Positions 1 through 8,716 are shown, counted from the stretch's first letter. The stretch is 36,590 nucleotides of DNA from Verrucomicrobiota bacterium (GCA_003218975.1 QHPD01000001.1:1-36590), one strand, 5' to 3'. Made by a program: numbers and translations. The notes: a model not told the origin generated them from the letters alone.

Positions 1-757
1 TGCTTTTCCAATACGCGATGGAAGTGCCCGCGATCCGCTTAATATCCTTGCCTTGGCTCCTCCACTCAGAGATGAAGCGTACCACCCCAGGATGAGTGTC
101 ATTGCAATCATGCCAGAGAAACACGCCTCGACCCCCACAAAGCTCAAAACATTTCTCAGAGTCATTCTTGCAATATTCGTAAGTGTGGGTGCCGTCGATG
201 AAAAAAAACGTCGGCTGACCTGCCTCGTGAAAGTCCCAGCTCGCGGTGTCTGCAAAATGTTGTTTGATACGGCTCGCACAGGGATGCCCGTTAAATTCCC
301 TCCCGACAACTCGACGGGCAATAAGATCAACGTCCTCCTTGGGAAAATTTTGTTCTGGATCGCGCTCCACAGAGAAGCTTTGCGGTAAGTCGACGGTATG
401 AATAATTCCCGTTTCCAAGTTTTCCGCCATTTGCCGGGTTGTGTGTCCCATGTACGTTCCGATCTCCAACACCTCACTCGGAGCCTCAGCGACCAGAATG
501 GACAATAGGGCCATCGTATGTTCGCTCGGCAGGATGCCATTCTCATATCGTCTAACAATCAGCCGGATAGTCGGGCGACGATCGCCAAGAATATGACCAA
601 GGCTAACCTCCGGAATCGCATTCAATTTGGGGGTCATAGATCGAGATGCAGTGAATGCGCTGCTACAGGCGCGTAGAAACTGCTTGGGCTTCAGGCAGAT
701 TAAGTAAATAAGCGAGATCGCATTGAATCCGAGTAGGACTTTAATCAGTTGTTTCAT
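1..757 (-). CDS. Membrane-anchored class I SAM-dependent methyltransferase (3' end outside window)
   Basis: The frame is open from an ATG at 757 to the window edge (252 codons), so the C-terminus is missing. Residues 4-22 are hydrophobic (VLLGFNAISLIYLICL), suggesting an uncleaved signal anchor. The catalytic domain begins near residue 75. Residues 96-107 read EVLEIGTYMGHT, the glycine-rich SAM-binding motif I. Further on are FFFIDGTHTYEY (185-196) and FLWHDCNDTHPGV (213-225), the acidic-strand pattern of Methyltransf_24-type enzymes that act on sugars or surface glycans. An in-frame stop lies a few codons upstream of the ATG, so this start is forced; no good ribosome site is visible. The substrate is unknown. 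Such enzymes commonly sit in polysaccharide loci, but that is inference. Confidence 0.8.
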   Translation of the reverse strand, partial: MKQLIKVLLGFNAISLIYLICLKPKQFLRACSSAFTASRSMTPKLNAIPEVSLGHILGDRRPTIRLIVRRYENGILPSEHTMALLSILVAEAPSEVLEIGTYMGHTTRQMAENLETGIIHTVDLPQSFSVERDPEQNFPKEDVDLIARRVVGREFNGHPCASRIKQHFADTASWDFHEAGQPTFFFIDGTHTYEYCKNDSEKCFELCGGRGVFLWHDCNDTHPGVVRFISEWRSQGKDIKRIAGTSIAYWKS

Positions 758-992
758 GGAAAATCTTGCTTAGGGCCTAATGAGAAAGCGCTCCGCTCCT
801 GGACGCTTTGAAAATAAGGGTGCGCGTAATTGCGGCAGCTGCAACAAAGTACTGAATCGCGGTTGCCATTTTGCACAATCGTGATTTTCTGCGGCGTGAA
901 ATTGCCTGCTCGAATCGCCGCCTTAGTATTTCGCGCGCAAGTCTGGATCTGACCGCAGTCGGAATGGTCGCCGAATCCCTCACTTTCTTTTT

Positions 993-1940
993 GTGAACGC
1001 AATCACCCAGGCTTTCGTTTTAGGCGCCGGACTCGGTAAACGATTGCGTCCGTTGACGGACGATGTTCCGAAGCCACTGATTCCCGTTTTTCAAAAGCCG
1101 TTGATAACTTTTGCGTTGGATCATTTGATCGACATCGGGGTGAGCAGATTCATCATCAATACGCACAGGCTTCCAGAACTGTTCCAAAACTTTTTTGGCG
1201 CGGCTGGCTACGACGGTCACTCCATCACGCTCGTGCACGAGCCGCAGCTGCTCGAAACCGGTGGCGGCATCAAAAATGTGGAAACCCATCTGGGCAGCGA
1301 GCCGTTCATCACCTATAGCGGCGACGTTCTGACGGATATCCCTCTGCAACCTTTGATCGACGAGCATTTCCGTCGAGGAAACGATGTGACACTGGCATTG
1401 CGCGAAACGGGGTTGGCGACGCAGGTCGCGTTCCGTGATCATCACGTTGTCGACATTGCGAACCGCTACGGCATCGCCGGAAATTTCGACTTCGCCAACG
1501 TCGCTATCTGGAATCGCGATATTTTCCAGAGAATTCCGCCGCAGCGGAAAATCTCGTTCATTCCGGTGCTCGCCGATTGGATCGGGCAGAGCGGAAAAAT
1601 CGGCGGGGTGGTGATCAACGAAGGAAATTGGTTCAACATCAGTTCGCGTGCTGAATATCTCGATGTGCATCGAATGATTATCCGAGAGCACTGGAAGCCG
1701 CATTATGTGAAAACCGGCCGATGGCCGGAACGCGTAGCCAAAACTGCGATCGTCGATCATAGCGCGCAATTGCGCGGTTGTACGGTGGTCGCGCGGGGCT
1801 GTCACGTTGGCGCCGCCGCGATCCTTGAGGACACAATTTTGTGGCCCGATGCAGAAATTGCTTCCCAAAGTCGGCTGGAGGGTTGTATTGTCCGCTCCCA
1901 AAAAAAGGCCAGCGGCATCCATCACAACATCGACATCTGA
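993..1940 (+). CDS. Sugar-1-phosphate nucleotidyltransferase (MurU/GMP-PP type) with C-terminal beta-helix
   Basis: A 315-residue protein with a GTG start at 993 and no evident Shine-Dalgarno site. Residues 8-20 (FVLGAGLGKRLRP) are the NTP-binding signature, followed by KPLIPV, typical of enzymes that activate sugar 1-phosphates with UTP or GTP. Residues about 255-300 form hexapeptide-like repeats (AILEDTILWPDAEI), a short left-handed beta-helix. MurU of peptidoglycan recycling lacks such a helix, whereas mannose-1-phosphate guanylyltransferases carry one, so the exact sugar is open. The stop lies 2 bp before the start of an AmgK-like kinase, so kinase and nucleotidyltransferase probably act in sequence on one free sugar to give an NDP-sugar for the envelope. 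Confidence 0.85.
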   Translation: MNAITQAFVLGAGLGKRLRPLTDDVPKPLIPVFQKPLITFALDHLIDIGVSRFIINTHRLPELFQNFFGAAGYDGHSITLVHEPQLLETGGGIKNVETHLGSEPFITYSGDVLTDIPLQPLIDEHFRRGNDVTLALRETGLATQVAFRDHHVVDIANRYGIAGNFDFANVAIWNRDIFQRIPPQRKISFIPVLADWIGQSGKIGGVVINEGNWFNISSRAEYLDVHRMIIREHWKPHYVKTGRWPERVAKTAIVDHSAQLRGCTVVARGCHVGAAAILEDTILWPDAEIASQSRLEGCIVRSQKKASGIHHNIDI

Positions 1941-1942
1941 TT

Positions 1943-2932
1943 ATGAGAACCGAGCTACTGCTACGGCAAACGCGGATGCACTTCCCGCGATTGGACGTTG
2001 CCGAGATAGAAATCAGGCCAATCCAACGAGGTGGATCAGACCGCAAATTCTATCGAATCCGTTGCTCCGCGGAGCAGGCGCTGATTTTAGTCAAATACAA
2101 CCTCGAGCGGGAAGAAAATCGGCATTACGTCCCCATCGCGAATTTTCTCGACTCCCACGGAATTCGAGTCCCTAAAATTTATTTTCACGATCCCGCGGAA
2201 GGCCTTATCTGGATCGAAGATTTGGGGGAGCGCGATCTCTACAGTTATCGCCGGGAGAGCTGGCTGGTCAGGCGCGCGTTTTACGAATCGGCGCTCGATC
2301 AAATCGCAACGCTGCACGCGTTGCCCGAAGCCACTTGCATTGAGATGAAGGAGCATTTGCCTGCCGAGTTTGACGCAGCGCTTTATGTTTGGGAGCAGAA
2401 TTACTTCTTCAAGAATTGCCTCGCCCGCTACTTTAAGGTCGACAATACACGCCGTGCTGCGCTTGCCGCGTTGCCGGCGCTAAAGGAAGTCGCAAAACGC
2501 CTTGCGTCTTTCCCGAGAGTTTTGGTGCACCGTGATTTTCAATCGCAGAATATCATGATCCAAAACAGGCAGGCCTATCTGATCGATTTCCAGGGAATGC
2601 GGCCCGGCCTCGCGCACTATGATCTCGCATCGTTGGTTTACGATCCGTATGTCGATCTTACAGAAGCTGAACGCGCGGAGCTGATCGCATATTATCGCGG
2701 CCGACAGCTCGAAAACGGAATCACAATTGACGGCGATTTCGATTTCAAGTTGCGCCTTTGCGCAATGCAACGTCTGATGCAGGCGCTCGGCGCTTATAGT
2801 TTTCTCGGCCTCGTGAAAGGCCACAAACACTTTCTGGAATACATTCCAAGTGCGCTGCGATTATTACGCGCGGTTGTGGCAAACATCGACGATCTCCAGC
2901 CACTCGAAAAATTTATCGGACAATTTTGCTAA
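1943..2932 (+). CDS. AmgK-like sugar kinase (aminoglycoside phosphotransferase fold)
   Basis: A 329-residue kinase of the APH/choline-kinase fold. The ATG at 1943 was chosen because it follows the upstream stop by 2 bp; longer in-frame starts would lie inside the upstream gene. LILVKYN (47-53) resembles the N-lobe lysine strand, VHRDFQSQN (195-203) is the catalytic loop with Asp198 and Asn203, and IDFQ (214-217) is the metal-binding DFG equivalent. In Pseudomonas, AmgK phosphorylates MurNAc/GlcNAc at the anomeric position and MurU then activates the product with UTP. The gene order here matches that pathway, which supports an anomeric sugar kinase over antibiotic resistance. Specificity for MurNAc is inferred, not shown. 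Confidence 0.82.
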   Translation: MRTELLLRQTRMHFPRLDVAEIEIRPIQRGGSDRKFYRIRCSAEQALILVKYNLEREENRHYVPIANFLDSHGIRVPKIYFHDPAEGLIWIEDLGERDLYSYRRESWLVRRAFYESALDQIATLHALPEATCIEMKEHLPAEFDAALYVWEQNYFFKNCLARYFKVDNTRRAALAALPALKEVAKRLASFPRVLVHRDFQSQNIMIQNRQAYLIDFQGMRPGLAHYDLASLVYDPYVDLTEAERAELIAYYRGRQLENGITIDGDFDFKLRLCAMQRLMQALGAYSFLGLVKGHKHFLEYIPSALRLLRAVVANIDDLQPLEKFIGQFC

Positions 2933-2949
2933 TCGGTGCCTTTCGCGAC

Positions 2950-2968
2950 CGCAAGCCTCCGGCTTGCG
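2950..2968 (+). terminator. Short perfect hairpin after the kinase gene
   Basis: CGCAAGCC, loop TCC, GGCTTGCG: an 8-bp perfect stem 17 bp after the kinase stop, followed by only TTT. It could be a weak intrinsic terminator for the two-gene sugar operon or a palindromic repeat unit. In the rest of the 344-bp space to 3276 I see no convincing gene, only the second hairpin at 3222-3254. Confidence 0.5.
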
Positions 2969-3221
2969 TTTCGAATTGGAGCGCAAGGGAGACGCATGCG
3001 TTACATTGGTGGAGGGTATAAAGCCAAACCAACGCGCGTCGTCGATCCACATCAGTCCTTGCTCAGCGTGGCGCCGGAAAAAAGGTGACTCTTCTGCGCT
3101 GGCGTTAGGAAGGCCGCAAGCCGGGAATTTGGCCCAAAGAAACTTTAGCCTGTCGAAAAGAATTTCGCAGTTATCGCAACTCCCTGGATGTAGATGATAA
3201 AAGGAGGCACACATCAAGCAA

Positions 3222-3254
3222 AAAGAGGCAACCCCGAATCGGGACTGCCTCTTT
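3222..3254 (-). terminator. Intrinsic terminator of the TonB-receptor relic
   Basis: A 9-bp outer stem AAAGAGGCA / TGCCTCTTT encloses an inner stem CCCG-AAT-CGGG. Read on the minus strand, the stem is followed by TTTTTGC, so it terminates leftward transcription. It lies 22 bp beyond the stop codon of the TonB-dependent receptor remnant and was presumably its terminator when the gene was intact. Confidence 0.75.
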
Positions 3255-3276
3255 ATAAAACTACGCTCTGCGATGC

Positions 3277-3500
3277 TTAGAACTTCTTAATCATTCGCAC
3301 ATACCAGAACCGTCCCAGGTTATCGTAAGTGTCGCCCGGATACGCGACAGAGTTGCCATCCTCGAATCCAAACATCGTTGGTGGATCCTCACCGAAGATA
3401 TTGTTCACACCTACGGTGATGGTGGTGTTGTTCAAGATATTCTTCCAGCACGGCACGACATAAGGAACCGGCGGCGCTTCCTTCTCTTTGCCTACCACTT
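3277..3500 (-). pseudogene. C-terminal relic of a TonB-dependent outer-membrane receptor
   Basis: The last ~70 codons read as the end of a TonB-dependent receptor beta-barrel: PCWKNILNNTTITVGVNN, then IFGEDPP, YDNLGRFWYVRMIKKF and a stop. Members of this receptor family end in an aromatic residue after such a strand, as here (terminal Phe). Upstream of about 3500 the reading frame continues, but the residues no longer resemble a barrel. At that point a MocR relic on the opposite strand takes over. A full receptor would need roughly 2 kb more, so more than 90 percent is missing. The terminator at 3222-3254 remains. Nonfunctional remnant; identification rests on recognised sequence pattern. Confidence 0.7.
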
Positions 3501-3516
3501 CCTTGCCACCCTTGGC

Positions 3517-3882
3517 TCGCGCCACGTCCGGAGCGCATCCGCGCGACTGTATGCAGAGCGGAGAGAGTTTTTCATCGAGGAATTCAACAAATTGCTCGAT
3601 GATCGCTTCGTTCTTCAAATTCCGGAAGCCGGATTGCACTTCGTCGCCTGGCTGCGTCGCGAGTCAGATTTCGCGAGAATTGCGCGTGCCCGCGCCGAGA
3701 TCGGAATCAGACCATCAGCGCTATCATTTTTTTTCATCGAGGCGAAGCTGAACCCGGCGTTTGTGTTCGGTTTTGTGGCGTGGACGCCAGCACAAATTCG
3801 AGAGAGCCTCGTTAAGCTCGCCACCGCATTGAAAGGAAGGTTTAGCTCTGCACCAGGGTGGTTAAGACCTCCCGGATTCTGA
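3517..3882 (+). pseudogene. C-terminal relic of a MocR/PdxR-type (GntR-aminotransferase) regulator
   Basis: The plus-strand frame from about 3517 to the TGA at 3880-3882 reads HVRSASARLYAERREFF, then IPEAGLHFVAWL, IRPSALSFFF and AFVFGFVAWTPAQIRES. These are the last ~110 residues of the fold-type I aminotransferase domain found in MocR regulators (the LYAERR helix, the GLH strand and the closing GF..W..AQI helix). The winged-helix DNA-binding domain, the PLP lysine and about three quarters of the protein are absent, and no start codon is suitably placed. It abuts the TonB-receptor relic head-on, so this is a recombination or deletion scar and not a gene. Confidence 0.65.
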
Positions 3883-3900
3883 GCAGTCCTCTATCAGCGA

Positions 3901-4902
3901 TTATGCTGCTTTTCCGTTAGAGGAAGTGGCCATCGTTGAATCGAAGACCTTGAGATAGCTACGCGGCTTTGCACCAAATCTCCGTTTGAATGCGCGCCGA
4001 AATGCTTGTGCATCTGAGAAGCCGACGGAGGCAGCAATGGTATCGAGGGTTCGCTTCGGAACAGAAAGGCGTCGCTTTGCCTCATTGACGCGCAGCCTTT
4101 CCACAAACTCAGCTGGCGTGTTGCCGAATACACTCTTGAAGGCGCGATTAAAGTGGCCGGGACACATGCAGACTCTCCGCGCCAGAGCATTAACCGACAG
4201 GTCTTCATGCAAATTTCGCATGATCCAAGGAACAAGCTCTGCAAAGCGATCAGCCGGTTGACTGTCAAACACGTACGGTTTGGGAAGCTTTCCCTGGCCA
4301 TTCCCATTCCCTGATGACGTCACGAACTCCTGCGCGACGGCCAACGCCACATGCGGGCCATAGTCTTCTTCGATCAAAGCGAGCGAAAGATCTACGGCTG
4401 CACCAGGACCGGACGATGTATAGAAAGCGCCGTCTTTGACGAGCGGCCTTCTGAGAGCAACTTGCAGCTTCGGGAAACGCCGTGTGACATCGGTGGCGTA
4501 ACGCCAATGAGTAGTAACTTCGCGACCATCGAGCAATCCAGTTGGACCCAAACCATAAATTCCATCGCCGATCGCACCGATGCGCCGCGTTTGATCGGCA
4601 TGTGCGACGATCCAATCCGCAATCCTTTCACTAACAACAGCTCGCCGGATCCCGCGACCACCTGGGATGACAATCGTATCTAACTCGGAGGCGGTTTCGA
4701 GCGTACTGTCTGGGGTGAACGTGATTCCCGATTCAGCTCGAAAACGTTCGGAACTGAAGCCTATTGTGCAGATCTGGTAACATGGGATCCGATTGCCATA
4801 GCCGCCATCGAGAACCGCAGCTGCAAAAACATCCGCGGCGCCCGCTAGGTTTGATGCAGCAACGCCTTCAAAACCAAGAAAGCCAATCCGCTTTGCAATC
4901 AT
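3901..4902 (-). CDS. GlxA-family transcriptional regulator (DJ-1/PfpI domain + AraC helix-turn-helix)
   Basis: A 333-residue protein starting at ATG 4902 (MIAKRIGFLGFEGV); a TTG at 4959 is possible but adds an unusual leader. Residues ~1-185 form a DJ-1/PfpI-like ligand domain with IVIPGGRG and GLLDGREVTTHW. The usual nucleophile position, Cys in VCTGAF, is Gly here (GAIGDGIYG), so it should be a sensor and not an enzyme. Residues ~215-320 hold two AraC helix-turn-helix units (LSVNALARRVCMCPGHFNRA and LDTIAASVGFSDAQAFRRAF). No obvious target gene is adjacent: the left neighbour is the MocR scar and the right neighbour, in the same direction, is an MBL hydrolase 133 bp upstream. Its regulon is unknown. 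Confidence 0.88.
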   Translation of the reverse strand: MIAKRIGFLGFEGVAASNLAGAADVFAAAVLDGGYGNRIPCYQICTIGFSSERFRAESGITFTPDSTLETASELDTIVIPGGRGIRRAVVSERIADWIVAHADQTRRIGAIGDGIYGLGPTGLLDGREVTTHWRYATDVTRRFPKLQVALRRPLVKDGAFYTSSGPGAAVDLSLALIEEDYGPHVALAVAQEFVTSSGNGNGQGKLPKPYVFDSQPADRFAELVPWIMRNLHEDLSVNALARRVCMCPGHFNRAFKSVFGNTPAEFVERLRVNEAKRRLSVPKRTLDTIAASVGFSDAQAFRRAFKRRFGAKPRSYLKVFDSTMATSSNGKAA

Positions 4903-5035
4903 TGTCAGAACCACAATACGTCTAGCTTCCAACACGCTGGTAGGACATTGAACCGACAAAGCCAGCCATCAACATCGATCTTCAAATCACTACCCAAATC
5001 AACACGTTGTTTCCTTTTGACGTGACGCCTGCCGT

Positions 5036-5647
5036 TCAAACAAGAAACGGATTAGTTCTCCGTTCACTCCCCATCTTCGTCGGTGGACCGTGGCCGGGAA
5101 GCACTGTGACGTTGTCTCCGAGCGGAAACAATTTTTTTCTGATCCCATCGATCAAAAGATCGATATCTCCGCCAGGCAAATCGCCGCGGCCAATGCTGCC
5201 GGCAAAAAGGACGTCGCCGCCGATGAGTAATCGATCTTTACGTGAAAAAAAGCAGAAACTTCCCGGGCAATGTCCCGGCACTTCCAGCACCTGGAACTCA
5301 GCGCCCAGAAAATTTCGGCGTGGCGTTTCTTCTATAAAAAAATCTGGCTCCGCCGGTTCGATTTCGAGTTCGAAACCAAAGTTGCGAAAAAATTCGCGAT
5401 CGGAGATCATTGGCGCAGTGAGTAGGTGACATCCAATTGGGCAACGAAACCGCCGCTTGATCCGGGCAACGTCCTGGACGTGATCAACATGTCCGTGGGT
5501 CAGCAGGAGCAGTTTAAGATCGACGTTGCGTGACTCAACCCAATCGCACGCGCCGTCTGGCGCATCGAAAAGGATCCAGCCCTCTGGTGCATCGAGCAGA
5601 TAGCAATTCGTTTCAAAAATTCCGCCGCAAAAGCTTTCGTAAATCAT
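5036..5647 (-). CDS. MBL-fold metallo-hydrolase, glyoxalase-II-like
   Basis: A 203-residue single-domain metallo-beta-lactamase-fold hydrolase. The metal ligands are complete: THGHVDH at 50-56 (His51, His53, Asp55, His56), a later His in VPGHCPGS, Asp in IGGDVLFAGSIGRGD, and the last His in LPGHGPPT. The GGDVLF..SIGR..LPGGD pattern is that of YcbL/glyoxalase-II-like hydrolases that cleave thioesters such as hydroxyacylglutathione. The C-terminal substrate-binding domain of true GloB is missing, so the exact substrate is uncertain. No signal peptide is visible, so it is cytosolic. The gene stands alone on the minus strand; the 168 bp to prc (5648-5815) would hold divergent promoters. Confidence 0.87.
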   Translation of the reverse strand: MIYESFCGGIFETNCYLLDAPEGWILFDAPDGACDWVESRNVDLKLLLLTHGHVDHVQDVARIKRRFRCPIGCHLLTAPMISDREFFRNFGFELEIEPAEPDFFIEETPRRNFLGAEFQVLEVPGHCPGSFCFFSRKDRLLIGGDVLFAGSIGRGDLPGGDIDLLIDGIRKKLFPLGDNVTVLPGHGPPTKMGSERRTNPFLV

Positions 5648-5815
5648 CGTGATTCACTGTATCCAGGCCTGGCTACGGCTGAAGACGGGAGTTTTTACGA
5701 ATAATTGAATGTTCCTCGCTCTCGATTGTCTGATTCCTACTCACATGTCGATCTTGTTTCACCATCTTGCGTTTCATTCTGAAATCTGCCAATGTGGGAA
5801 ACCGCATAATTACCG

Positions 5816-8023
5816 ATGAAATCATCATTCCAGCGATCCCTGGCGTTGTGCGCTGTGCTTTTGACAGCCGCAATTGCCGCACCGCCCGCGGCAGCGGCGT
5901 CGAAGGAAACGATCGCCATGTCGGTGGGCCGCCTTCTGGAGGAAGGGCATTACACCCACCAGCGGCTCAATGAAGGGGTGTCGCGAAAATTCCTCCAGAC
6001 CTATCTGGAGATGCTCGACTACAGCCATCTGTTTTTCACCCAAAAAGATGTCGATGAAATGAACGCCAAATATGGCAGCTCGATTGCGGGCGACGTTCTC
6101 CTCGGCACACTTAAACCCGCTTACGAGATTTATGATCTCTATACAAAACGGTTGGACGAGCGTGTCGCTAAGATCAAAGAACTGCTGAAACAGCCGATTG
6201 ATTTCAAGAGCGATGCAAAGATTGAGCTGAGCCGGCAAAAAGCGCCGTGGCCAAAGGATGAGGCGGAAGCGGATCAGCTTTGGCGGGGACGCATTACGAA
6301 CGAACTATTGCAGGAACATCTAAGCGAGCATCCGATCGAGCCTGCCCCGCAATTGGTCGGCCGCCGCTACGATCGCCTCTCGCGCAACGTCCACGAGCAA
6401 GACAAGGACGAGCAAGTAAAGCTCTTCCTCGATGCGCTTGCCCAAACGTACGACCCGCATTCCGAGTATCTGAGCAAGGCCGACATGAAAAATTTCAGCA
6501 TTAACATGGGCCTCTCGCTCGTGGGAATCGGCGCCATGCTTCGGTCCGAGGATGGCTACGCCAAAATCGAGAGCCTTGTTCCTGGCGGTCCGGCGCAGGT
6601 GGATGGACGATTGAAGGTGGGCGACCGGATCACCGCCGTCGCCCAAGCGCAGAATGAGTTTGTCGATGTGCGCGAGATGCGACTAGACAAAGTGGTCGAG
6701 ATGATCCGCGGCAAAAAAGGAACTCATGTGCGCTTGCTCGTGATACCAGCGGATGCCACCGATCCATCGCGGCGCAAAAATGTCGAGCTCGTGCGTGACG
6801 AAATTAAGCTTAAAGATCAGGAGGCGCGGGCCGACATCATTATCCGCAAAGACGAGAACGGAAATCCCATAAAACTCGGCTGGCTGACGCTCCCCTCCTT
6901 TTATGCCGACATGGACAAGCACCAGAAGAGCACCACGCGCGATGTGGTCGCACTGCTCAAACGGCTGAAGAAAGAGAACATCGCCGGGCTGGTTGTCGAT
7001 CTGCGGCGCAATGGCGGTGGTTCGCTCGAGGAGGCGCTGTCGCTTACCGGTTTGTTTTTGAAATCGGGCCCGATCGTTCAGACGAAAGACTATAATGGAA
7101 GCATCCGAATTTCGTCCGATCCCGATCCGGGCATTGCTTATTCCGGCCCGCTGATGGTTTTAACCAGCCGGCAAAGCGCATCTGCCAGCGAAATTTTCGC
7201 GGCGGCGCTGCAGGACTACGGGCGCGCGGTGGTTGTCGGCGACAAGAACACATTTGGCAAAGGAACTGTGCAGACCATTCTGCCCATCGGCCGATTCGCT
7301 TCTCTGCTTGGCAGCCGCTCGGACGAGGATGGCGCGCTAAAGTTGACCATCCAGAAATTTTATCGAGTCGCCGGCGGCTCGACGCAGCTCCACGGCGTCG
7401 CCTCGGACATCGTGCTCCCCAGTTTGAGCGATCTACCCGAATTTGGCGAAGGCGCCTTGAAGAACGCGTTGGCCTACGATGAAGTGTCCAAGGCAAAATA
7501 CACCAAGTGGTCGGACACGCATTCGCTGTTTATCGATCAATTGCGGCGCCACTCAGAAGAGCGCGTTAAAAGCGATCCCGAATTCCACTATGTTATGGAG
7601 GACATAGATCGTTTGCGTCACAAGATCGATGAAAACCGAATTTCGCTGAACGAAGATCTGCGCAAAAAGGAGCTCTCCGACGATAAGCTGCGCAAAGAAA
7701 TGCGCTCAAAAGAACGCCTGGCCCGAAATCAGGAGGAACCGCGCATTTATCGCCTGACTCTCGACACGGTCGATAAGCCAAATCTGCAATTGGTCATGTA
7801 TCCCGGCAAACTCGCAGAAGCAAAGAAGAATGGCGTTTCGCCTAAAGTTGATCCTGAAGTCGCCGCTCCGGACGCGGATACGGATTTGGTCGGTGGCGCA
7901 AGCAGCTCCAGCGACGATACGAAAGAGCCAGCGATCGATCCAGAGCGCGACGAAACGCTTAATATCCTCGCCGATCTTGTTGATCTTTCTCACGGACCTA
8001 AGACCGCGAGCACTAATCGGTAA
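5816..8023 (+). CDS. prc: Tail-specific carboxy-terminal protease (S41 family)
   Basis: A 735-residue periplasmic protease that degrades or trims proteins with nonpolar C-termini. A signal peptide spans residues 1-28 (RSLALCAVLLTAAIAAPPAAAA). A helical N-terminal Prc domain follows, then a PDZ domain at about 230-320 (LSLVGIGAMLRSEDGY, VPGGPAQVDGRLKVGDRITA). The S41 catalytic core spans about 350-540. The Ser-Lys dyad is visible: Ser456 in RQSASASEIF and Lys482 in NTFGKGTVQ, spaced almost as in E. coli Prc. The charged C-terminal region, rich in Lys/Glu, matches the DUF3340-type extension. The length is slightly above the ~680 residues of E. coli Prc. A probable partner process is murein remodelling, since an L,D-transpeptidase gene converges from the right 22 bp away. 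Confidence 0.95.
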   Translation: MKSSFQRSLALCAVLLTAAIAAPPAAAASKETIAMSVGRLLEEGHYTHQRLNEGVSRKFLQTYLEMLDYSHLFFTQKDVDEMNAKYGSSIAGDVLLGTLKPAYEIYDLYTKRLDERVAKIKELLKQPIDFKSDAKIELSRQKAPWPKDEAEADQLWRGRITNELLQEHLSEHPIEPAPQLVGRRYDRLSRNVHEQDKDEQVKLFLDALAQTYDPHSEYLSKADMKNFSINMGLSLVGIGAMLRSEDGYAKIESLVPGGPAQVDGRLKVGDRITAVAQAQNEFVDVREMRLDKVVEMIRGKKGTHVRLLVIPADATDPSRRKNVELVRDEIKLKDQEARADIIIRKDENGNPIKLGWLTLPSFYADMDKHQKSTTRDVVALLKRLKKENIAGLVVDLRRNGGGSLEEALSLTGLFLKSGPIVQTKDYNGSIRISSDPDPGIAYSGPLMVLTSRQSASASEIFAAALQDYGRAVVVGDKNTFGKGTVQTILPIGRFASLLGSRSDEDGALKLTIQKFYRVAGGSTQLHGVASDIVLPSLSDLPEFGEGALKNALAYDEVSKAKYTKWSDTHSLFIDQLRRHSEERVKSDPEFHYVMEDIDRLRHKIDENRISLNEDLRKKELSDDKLRKEMRSKERLARNQEEPRIYRLTLDTVDKPNLQLVMYPGKLAEAKKNGVSPKVDPEVAAPDADTDLVGGASSSSDDTKEPAIDPERDETLNILADLVDLSHGPKTASTNR

Positions 8024-8045
8024 GAACTTTGAAATGCGTTAAGCC

Positions 8046-8651
8046 TCACGGCCACCAAGGCAGTGGCGGCGGGGCAAACCGTGGTCCGAATTGCGGCCCG
8101 AAGCGCGGATCGGCGAATCTGCCGCCTCGACCGGGAAACAGAGATTGCGATTGCCCTAGATAACGCCCTGCCGGTGTCCTGCCGAACACCGTAAGTGGTG
8201 TCCCTACGCTGACGGAGTTGAAAAATGCGATTGCGTACTGCTCGGGCATGCGGACACAGCCGTGGGACGCGGGATGGCCCGGCAAATATCCGGCATGCAT
8301 CCCGTCCGCCCCGTTAAAACGCATGAAATAATGCATCGGCGCGGGAATAAATTTTCCTCCGCGAGGAACCGGCATGTCCGCGTCAGCATCGGCGACAATC
8401 GGGTTCCCCTGCGCATCCACAATTTTTCCATACATGCTGGAGTAGTGAGTTCGCTCTTTGTCGAGAATCTTGAATGAACCCGTCTTGGTAAGATGTCCGT
8501 AGCGGCCGCTCGAAATCGGCGACGCCAGGACCGGACGCCCATCTTGAAGGAGATACGCCATCTGTTCCTCCAAATCGATCTCGACTGAAGTTTGCGCACG
8601 CGCCAAGACGGCTGCGCAGAAAAAGATCGACAGTGCAACGACGCTCCTCAC
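8046..8651 (-). CDS. L,D-transpeptidase (YkuD domain), exported
   Basis: A 201-residue protein with a GTG start at 8651. An N-terminal signal sequence (VVALSIFFCAAVLARAQ) places it in the periplasm. The YkuD domain spans about 21-160, with the catalytic signature HAGYLPGHPASHGCVRMP (His119, His130, Cys132). L,D-transpeptidases form 3-3 crosslinks in peptidoglycan or attach proteins to it. The C-terminal ~40 residues are rich in Gly, Pro, Arg and Phe (FGPQFGPRFAPPPLPWWP) and look unstructured; this tail may bind the wall. The gene lies downstream of thyA in the same direction with 65 bp between. The stop converges on prc. Alternative start codons nearby were not better supported. Confidence 0.9.
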   Translation of the reverse strand: MRSVVALSIFFCAAVLARAQTSVEIDLEEQMAYLLQDGRPVLASPISSGRYGHLTKTGSFKILDKERTHYSSMYGKIVDAQGNPIVADADADMPVPRGGKFIPAPMHYFMRFNGADGMHAGYLPGHPASHGCVRMPEQYAIAFFNSVSVGTPLTVFGRTPAGRYLGQSQSLFPGRGGRFADPRFGPQFGPRFAPPPLPWWP

Positions 8652-8696
8652 ACTGCGTTTAAACCCGCGCGACGCGCAAAAGTCGCAAGTGGCACT

Positions 8697-8713
8697 TCAT
8701 TTTCGCAAAATGA
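8697..8713 (-). terminator. Hairpin directly after thyA
   Basis: TCATTTT-CGC-AAAATGA is a 7-bp perfect but AT-rich stem, 3 bp past the thyA stop codon on the minus strand. It is not followed by a T-run. It may slow transcription or protect the thyA mRNA end before the L,D-transpeptidase gene; a true terminator is doubtful. Confidence 0.3.
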
Positions 8714-8716
8714 GCC

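Noticed and set aside
53-388. Open frame of 111 codons on the plus strand
   Set aside because: It is antisense to the methyltransferase, whose frame has clear SAM-binding motifs; the plus frame has no family resemblance.
1020-1925. Long open frame antisense to the nucleotidyltransferase
   Set aside because: A shadow of the coding strand; the sense protein carries the NTP-binding signature.
2864-3217. 117-codon minus-strand frame between the kinase gene and the first terminator
   Set aside because: Overlaps the end of the kinase gene, contains the hairpin at 2950, has no ribosome site and no recognised domain.
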